Shown here piece by piece: positions 60,656 to 64,000 of a DNA stretch of 64,000 nucleotides. The notes beneath the pieces were generated by a model. It made no database searches. It saw only the letters and a program-made list of their open reading frames with translations, and was not told the DNA's origin. Location of the stretch: the NCBI RefSeq assembly GCF_026651875.1, contig NZ_CP104068.1, forward strand, positions 1 to 64,000. The letters run 5' to 3'. The first letter of the stretch is position 1; the number at the start of each line of letters is the position of its first letter. A program made the position numbers and the translations under genes. This DNA comes from Alicyclobacillus fastidiosus (GTDB lineage: Bacteria > Bacillota > Bacilli > Alicyclobacillales > Alicyclobacillaceae).

Positions 60656-61873
60656 ATGCAGGTTGTACACGAGCGATGCTGCGGACTGGATGTCCACAAG
60701 AAGAAGGTCGTTGGTTGTGTGATCACGCCGGAGATAAAGGAGATTCGGACGTTCGGAACGATGACGGATGACCTTGAGTCCCTCATAAAGTGGATTCTCG
60801 GTCATGAATGCACGCATGTGGCGATGGAAAGTACGGGCGTCTTTTGGAAGCCGATCTTCAACCTTCTCGAAGACAGGGATCTCGAGGCGTTGGTCGTCAA
60901 TGCCCAGCACATCAAGCAGGTTCCGGGTCGAAAGACGGATGTTCGGGACGCTGAATGGATAGCGGACCTGCTGCGCCATGGCCTGCTCAAGGGGAGCTAT
61001 ATCCCTGACCGAAATCAGCGTGAACTTCGGGAACTGGTCCGGTACCGCAAGTCTCTCGTCCGGGAACGTGCCAATGAAGTCAACCGCCTCCAGAAAGTCC
61101 TTGAAGGAGCAAATATCAAATTGGCATCGGTGGCAAGTGATGTGGTTGGCGTATCGGGTCGAGCCATCCTCACTGAACTCATTGGTGGAAAAATGGATGA
61201 ATCACGGCTCAAGGAGATCGTGAAGGGACGCCTCCGTAACAAGACCGCAGAACTGAAACGTGCATTGCACGGTGTTGTTCGTCCGCACCAGCAGATGATG
61301 CTTGCTGTTCAGCTTCGGCACATCGATCACCTTGATGAGTTGATCGAGGAAGTAAGTGCTGAAATTGAGCAGCGGATGCGCCCTTTTGACGAAGATCTCC
61401 GGCGAATCCAGACGATACCTGGAATTGGCGAGCGGACGGCGGAACTGATACTGGCGGAGATCGGTACCGACATGAGCAGGTTTCCAAGTGCGCAACACCT
61501 GGCGTCCTGGGCAGGAATGTGTCCAGGCAACAATGAAAGTGCGGGTAAACGACGAAGTGGCAAAACCCGCAAGGGAGATCCTTGGTTACGAGAAGCGTTA
61601 ATCGAAGCCGCACGTGGCGCCGCCAGAACAAAGAATACCTATCTGTCCGCTAAGTATCACCGAATCGCTGCGCGTCGGGGATCCAAGAGAGCAGCCGTGG
61701 CAGTCGGTCACTACATGTTAATTATCATCTATCACATGCTGGTCAATCAGACAGAATACGAGGACCTTGGGCCAACGTACCACGAAGAGCGGAACCGAGA
61801 ACGAGTTATCCGTCGTCACTTGCATTCTCTGGAGAAACTCGGTTTGACAGTCATAGTTCAACCGACTTCCTGA
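60656..61873 (+). CDS. IS110-family DEDD recombinase (transposase)
   Basis: A 405-aa RNA-guided recombinase type. N-terminal RuvC-like DEDD domain: Asp in CCGLDVHKKKVVG, Glu in VAMESTGVFWKP, Asp pair in RKTDVRDAEWIADLL. C-terminal Tnp20 domain: IPGIGERTAELILAEIG and WAGMCPGNNESAGKRRSGKT containing the candidate serine. ATG 60656 is favoured over GTG 60620 by GAGGAG spacing and family N-terminus. Intact. Confidence 0.92.
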   Translation: MQVVHERCCGLDVHKKKVVGCVITPEIKEIRTFGTMTDDLESLIKWILGHECTHVAMESTGVFWKPIFNLLEDRDLEALVVNAQHIKQVPGRKTDVRDAEWIADLLRHGLLKGSYIPDRNQRELRELVRYRKSLVRERANEVNRLQKVLEGANIKLASVASDVVGVSGRAILTELIGGKMDESRLKEIVKGRLRNKTAELKRALHGVVRPHQQMMLAVQLRHIDHLDELIEEVSAEIEQRMRPFDEDLRRIQTIPGIGERTAELILAEIGTDMSRFPSAQHLASWAGMCPGNNESAGKRRSGKTRKGDPWLREALIEAARGAARTKNTYLSAKYHRIAARRGSKRAAVAVGHYMLIIIYHMLVNQTEYEDLGPTYHEERNRERVIRRHLHSLEKLGLTVIVQPTS

Positions 61874-61937
61874 AATATCCAGATATGTCTAAGAGGGAGA
61901 ACACGGGAGCTTTTTTATGCCATTTTCACGGTAGGGC

Positions 61938-62513
61938 CATCAAAGAACTGCCAAGGCTTACCTTAACTCTCCCCAGTAGTTCATTAGGCGGACGTCGTTC
62001 CTCTAAGTCTCGATACGCCCATATTGCTTGATCAAACATACCCAGATAGTAATATGTGTTTGCTCGTACCATCCGAAGATTAAATGCAAAGTCGAATGCT
62101 TCGTCTACTGAACTAATCAACAAGATAGTATAATTGATTGCTTCCAATAGCTCGACTGACGTAGCATCACTTGCACTAGCGATATACGACCATTCAATTG
62201 CGGATTCGGCCATTTGTTCAATAGCATGAACACTTGCTGCTGTGTGCCAAGCTTCTCGAAACGCGTATATGTCCTTTGTTTCACGAGCTCTTTGGATCAG
62301 TTCGGCAGCACGCTGTATAGTCTCCCCGTATTCGGTTAAGTGATTTGAAGGTACACCTAGACGATTCGCTAAGATTTCTATGGTTTCTCTGGGGGGTACC
62401 TTTAATCCACGTTCAATTTGACTCAGATACGAACGATCAAACAGTCCTTGAATTAGCTCTTGTTGCGAAATGCCTTTTTGTAGGCGTAGTCTTTTGATTT
62501 TTTGACCTAACAC
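61938..62513 (-). pseudogene. RRNPP-type regulator, N-terminal HTH part
   Basis: N-terminal ~190 codons of the split regulator: XRE helix-turn-helix (RLQKGISQQELIQGLFDRSY, then LSQIERGLKVPP), followed by TPR-like helices (TYYYLGMFDQAIWAYRDLEE). GTG start with GAGGAG six bases upstream. The frame reads a few codons into the IS and stops at 61926. The HTH part could still bind DNA without peptide control. It is divergent from the small secreted-peptide gene at 62598. Confidence 0.82.
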
Positions 62514-62536
62514 ATCAAACTCCTCACAGTCATAAA

Positions 62537-62573
62537 TAGTCTCGTGCCGGGACTAAGGAACCTGCGGTATCAT
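62537..62573 (+). promoter_or_regulatory. operator and promoter of the peptide gene
   Basis: Palindrome TAGTCTCG-TGC-CGGGACTA (62537-62555) in the intergenic region between regulator and peptide genes, 12 bases before a TATCAT box (62568-62573). A second copy lies at 63055. Probably the binding site of the RRNPP regulator. Confidence 0.6.
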
Positions 62574-62597
62574 CTTCCTAGAGAAAGGGTGAAAAGG

Positions 62598-62735
62598 ATG
62601 AAAAAAGCACTGTGTTTTGTTTTACCTGTGGTCGCAATGGGCGTAGTTTTCTTAGCTGGCGGTCACCTCACTCCTTTATCCGTCACATCCCCAGGTGTGG
62701 GAGTTACGACGGCGTTGATGAGTTTCATTCAATAA
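62598..62735 (+). CDS. candidate secreted signal-peptide precursor (Phr/PapR-like)
   Basis: A 45-aa protein: lysine-rich start, hydrophobic signal segment (ALCFVLPVVAMGVVFLAGG), then a short polar/hydrophobic tail (SVTSPGVGVTTALMSFIQ) that could be processed to the active peptide. AAAGGGTGAAAAGG precedes the ATG. Position next to, and divergent from, an HTH-TPR regulator is the usual arrangement for RRNPP pairs, though most known peptides are co-directional with the receptor. Mature sequence not predictable here. Confidence 0.6.
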   Translation: MKKALCFVLPVVAMGVVFLAGGHLTPLSVTSPGVGVTTALMSFIQ

Positions 62736-62750
62736 ATAGATTTTTACAAT

Positions 62751-62773
62751 AAAAAAAGCCCAGTAATATGGGC
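62751..62773 (-). terminator. riboswitch-controlled terminator
   Basis: Minus-strand hairpin GCCCA-TATTAC-TGGGC followed by seven T. Its 5' arm (GCCCATA) is complementary to TATGGGC in the 5' part of the aptamer, so terminator formation and aptamer disruption are mutually exclusive. Confidence 0.8.
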
Positions 62774-62775
62774 GC

Positions 62776-62860
62776 GGCTGCAACCTGGCGATCATAGACG
62801 TTTGTCCTTAGACCCATGGCTTTGCGTCCTAGTGTTTCCACTAGTTTGCCCATAGTGTTC
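62776..62860 (-). ncRNA. c-di-GMP-I (GEMM-I) riboswitch aptamer
   Basis: On the minus strand the conserved blocks occur in order: GGGCAAAC, the CTAGTG-GAAA-CACTAG hairpin with its GNRA tetraloop, GGACGCAAAGCC, GGGTCTAA, and the tetraloop-receptor side ATCGCCAGGTTGC. This matches the known GEMM-I consensus very well. A promoter precedes and an intrinsic terminator follows. Bound ligand would stabilise the aptamer, free the terminator and stop transcription (an OFF switch), by reading of the pairing. Downstream on this strand are the antisense of the peptide gene and the RRNPP regulator. Confidence 0.92.
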
Positions 62861-62876
62861 TTATTCTTTTTGGACT

Positions 62877-62905
62877 CCTATAACACCCCTCATTTTTAAT
62901 TTCAA
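62877..62905 (-). promoter_or_regulatory. promoter of the riboswitch transcript
   Basis: Minus strand: TTGAAA (62900-62905), 17-base spacer, TATAGG (62877-62882). Transcription would start about ten bases before the aptamer. Confidence 0.7.
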
Positions 62906-62967
62906 TACTCAAATGATACCAATAAGGTTAACACACAATATTTTAGTAAGCCAAATGGACTAAGATA

Positions 62968-62995
62968 CAAAAATCCACCCATACATTCCTGGGTG
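62968..62995 (-). terminator. terminator after yolD
   Basis: Minus strand: CACCCA / TGGGTG hairpin with eight-base loop followed by GATTTTTG, placed downstream of the Y-polymerase/yolD unit. Confidence 0.7.
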
Positions 62996-63054
62996 ACAAT
63001 CAATAATAAGCAGATTCCCGGTTACACGTACTGGTAATCATATCCTCTAAAATC

Positions 63055-63072
63055 TAGTCTCGCACGGGACTA
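63055..63072. promoter_or_regulatory. second copy of the TAGTCTCG/CGGGACTA operator
   Basis: TAGTCTCG-CA-CGGGACTA, with a TATACT box 14 bases further on the plus strand, the same geometry as at 62537. It would drive a plus-strand transcript running antisense to yolD. Confidence 0.5.
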
Positions 63073-63121
63073 AATTTCGTTGTTCCTATACTGGTGAAAT
63101 GTGATCTTGGCCTTGGTGTTT

Positions 63122-63442
63122 TTATTTTGCCGAAACCAACCGATCCACCGGCACTCGTCTCCGCTCTCCATCAACTATCAGGTGTAGATTCCCTGCGTAC
63201 ATCACGGGAACGCCATGCCATATCTCATTCTCCAATGGTCCGAATAGCGTTAGACATACGGTTGATTGAGCATCTATGGCATCGCTTATCACATAGGACA
63301 TCTCTTCCCACTCGTGTTGGGATAGCACCGGTGGTTTGCTCTGCTGTCGTATTTGTTCGTTTTCATATCGATTCATTGCGCTGCGGTGCTCGGGAAGTAC
63401 CAGCCTCATCATCTGAAACACGTTCCCTTCATCGATTTTCAT
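63122..63442 (-). CDS. YolD-like protein
   Basis: A 106-aa protein with the YolD pattern: MRLVLPEHRSAMNRYEN, PVLSQHEWEEMSYVISDAI, then strands VCLTLFGP and GVPVMYAGNLHLIV. YolD-like genes normally accompany a Y-family polymerase (UvrX type) in Bacillus and on plasmids and prophages, as here, 12 bases downstream. Precise role in lesion bypass is not established. Confidence 0.82.
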   Translation of the reverse strand: MKIDEGNVFQMMRLVLPEHRSAMNRYENEQIRQQSKPPVLSQHEWEEMSYVISDAIDAQSTVCLTLFGPLENEIWHGVPVMYAGNLHLIVDGERRRVPVDRLVSAK

Positions 63443-63454
63443 GAAACCACCTCA

Positions 63455-64000
63455 TTAGGCGTAGTGACCGCCAATTCTGCGGGACCTATCACGCAACTGA
63501 CCCGCCTTCGTTAAACTTACGGCTCGCATCAATGCTGTTTCCCCAAACCGTTCATGAATTTCATCCACTGTCGTGTATAGTTGTTTACGTTTCGGCACGT
63601 CATCGAACAGTGATAATTGAATTGCATCGGTGAAGTGCAACATATCTACGGCAACACTCACCGCTCGAACACCTGACCTGGTATCCCAATAACGGTCAAG
63701 GAGTGCCAACAACTCGGGGTAAAGTTCCTCTGGAGAATTTGTGTGACGTGATAACGTCTTCGCCCTCCAGAATCCTCCTTCTAATCGTTCGTAGGAAACT
63801 CCCAAGCCAACACGTCGACCGACCTGGTTTGCACGACGCAGGCGGTGACAGACCTCATCGAGCAGTTCGAGAATGACAACGGCAACCTCCGAGCGTTCAT
63901 AAAAGTCTCTTGGAAGCGTGGTTCGGTGTGAAAATCCCTTATGAGCCGCGTCATAGCTGTTTGGGTTGATTCCGCTGATGTCCTGGCCGTTGGCCCACCG
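63455..64000 (-). CDS. Y-family DNA polymerase, C-terminal part (UvrX/UmuC-like, runs off window)
   Basis: The frame is open to the window edge and encodes the little-finger and C-terminal part of a lesion-bypass polymerase: WANGQDISGINPN, HKGFSHRTTLPRDF, VILELLDEVCHRLRRANQVG, GVSYERLEGGFWR, LSLFDDVPKRKQL. Catalytic palm motifs lie outside the window. Ends in HTH-like IHERFGETALMRAVSLTKAG, usual for UvrX. Followed by yolD. Probably SOS-induced, but its promoter is not in view. Confidence 0.88.
   Translation of the reverse strand, partial: RWANGQDISGINPNSYDAAHKGFSHRTTLPRDFYERSEVAVVILELLDEVCHRLRRANQVGRRVGLGVSYERLEGGFWRAKTLSRHTNSPEELYPELLALLDRYWDTRSGVRAVSVAVDMLHFTDAIQLSLFDDVPKRKQLYTTVDEIHERFGETALMRAVSLTKAGQLRDRSRRIGGHYA

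Larger units (their letters stand above)
60412..61937. mobile_element. IS110-family insertion sequence
   Basis: About 1.53 kb carrying one DEDD transposase on the plus strand. Left boundary follows CAT at 60409-60411, right boundary precedes CAT at 61938-61940; excision between them restores the regulator frame exactly. No inverted ends are evident, as expected for IS110. The ~245-base left non-coding end is structured (several nested GC stems) and would encode the bridge RNA known for this family. Confidence 0.82.

Noticed and set aside
63094..63444. 116-codon plus-strand frame antisense to yolD
   Set aside because: The opposite strand carries a recognisable YolD protein; the plus frame has no ribosome site. 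A non-coding antisense RNA from the 63055 operator remains possible.
1..64000. tRNA, rRNA and tmRNA genes
   Set aside because: No cloverleaf with the conserved TTCGANNC arm or rRNA-like conserved segment was noticed by eye. A tRNAscan run would be decisive.

Overview
The window reads as part of a large conjugative plasmid from an acidophilic, Alicyclobacillus-like Firmicute. Plasmid evidence: a Rep-like initiator followed by a non-coding region with two perfect DnaA boxes, an actin-type (ParM) and a tubulin-type (TubZ) partition cassette, an HUH relaxase with an accessory protein, a Gram-positive type IV secretion (T4SS) set, and three insertion sequences. Host evidence is weaker: strong GGAGG ribosome sites with many GTG/TTG starts, a secreted G1 (glutamic) peptidase of a kind typical of acid habitats, and a BioW-type biotin operon. 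No rRNA, tRNA or CRISPR array was seen. The final gene runs off the right edge.

Layout. 0.2-6.1 kb: tyrosine recombinase, then a complete bioB-A-F-D-W operon behind a perfect BirA-type operator. 6.2-11.5 kb: accessory genes (HTH/Cys-cluster/ParB-like regulator, TPR lipoprotein, G1 peptidase, a secreted protein paired with a two-helix membrane protein). 11.9-17.2 kb: replication and partition. 17.5-25 kb: small unknown genes, DUF2958, ATP-dependent DNA ligase and ArdC-like antirestriction protein. 25-30 kb: tandem repeats interrupted by an IS21-type element, a putative oriT region and the relaxase. 30-38 kb: Tad/Flp-like pilus locus. 38.3-46.8 kb: secreted proteins, including a giant repeat adhesin broken by an IS1182-type element and by a frameshift. 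47-57 kb: topoisomerase III and T4SS genes. 57-59.4 kb: TubR-TubZ and a membrane-anchored Mrr-like nuclease. 59.5-64 kb: an RRNPP-type regulator split by an IS110-type element, a candidate signal-peptide gene, a c-di-GMP-I riboswitch, and yolD plus a Y-family polymerase.

Two observations stand out. First, a structured 183-189 nt element occurs four times (11.6, 20.5, 22.8 and 24.9 kb). Each copy starts just after an intrinsic terminator and ends just before a ribosome site, with compensatory changes in its helices and invariant loop sequences; the genes that follow are unrelated, one being the ArdC-like gene. I do not recognise it as a known RNA family. Second, a GEMM-I c-di-GMP riboswitch with a visible terminator/antiterminator arrangement reads antisense through a small secreted-peptide gene into the RRNPP regulator, linking second-messenger and peptide signalling on a mobile element.

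The transfer genes probably work together: relaxase and coupling protein deliver DNA to the T4SS, while the Tad-like pilus and the large adhesin may provide contact. A short motif, NPLL(R/K), repeated in the TubZ tail and also present in the first CpaE-like protein, hints at a physical link between partition and pilus machinery. All functions are inferred from reading translated sequence; no database search was run.
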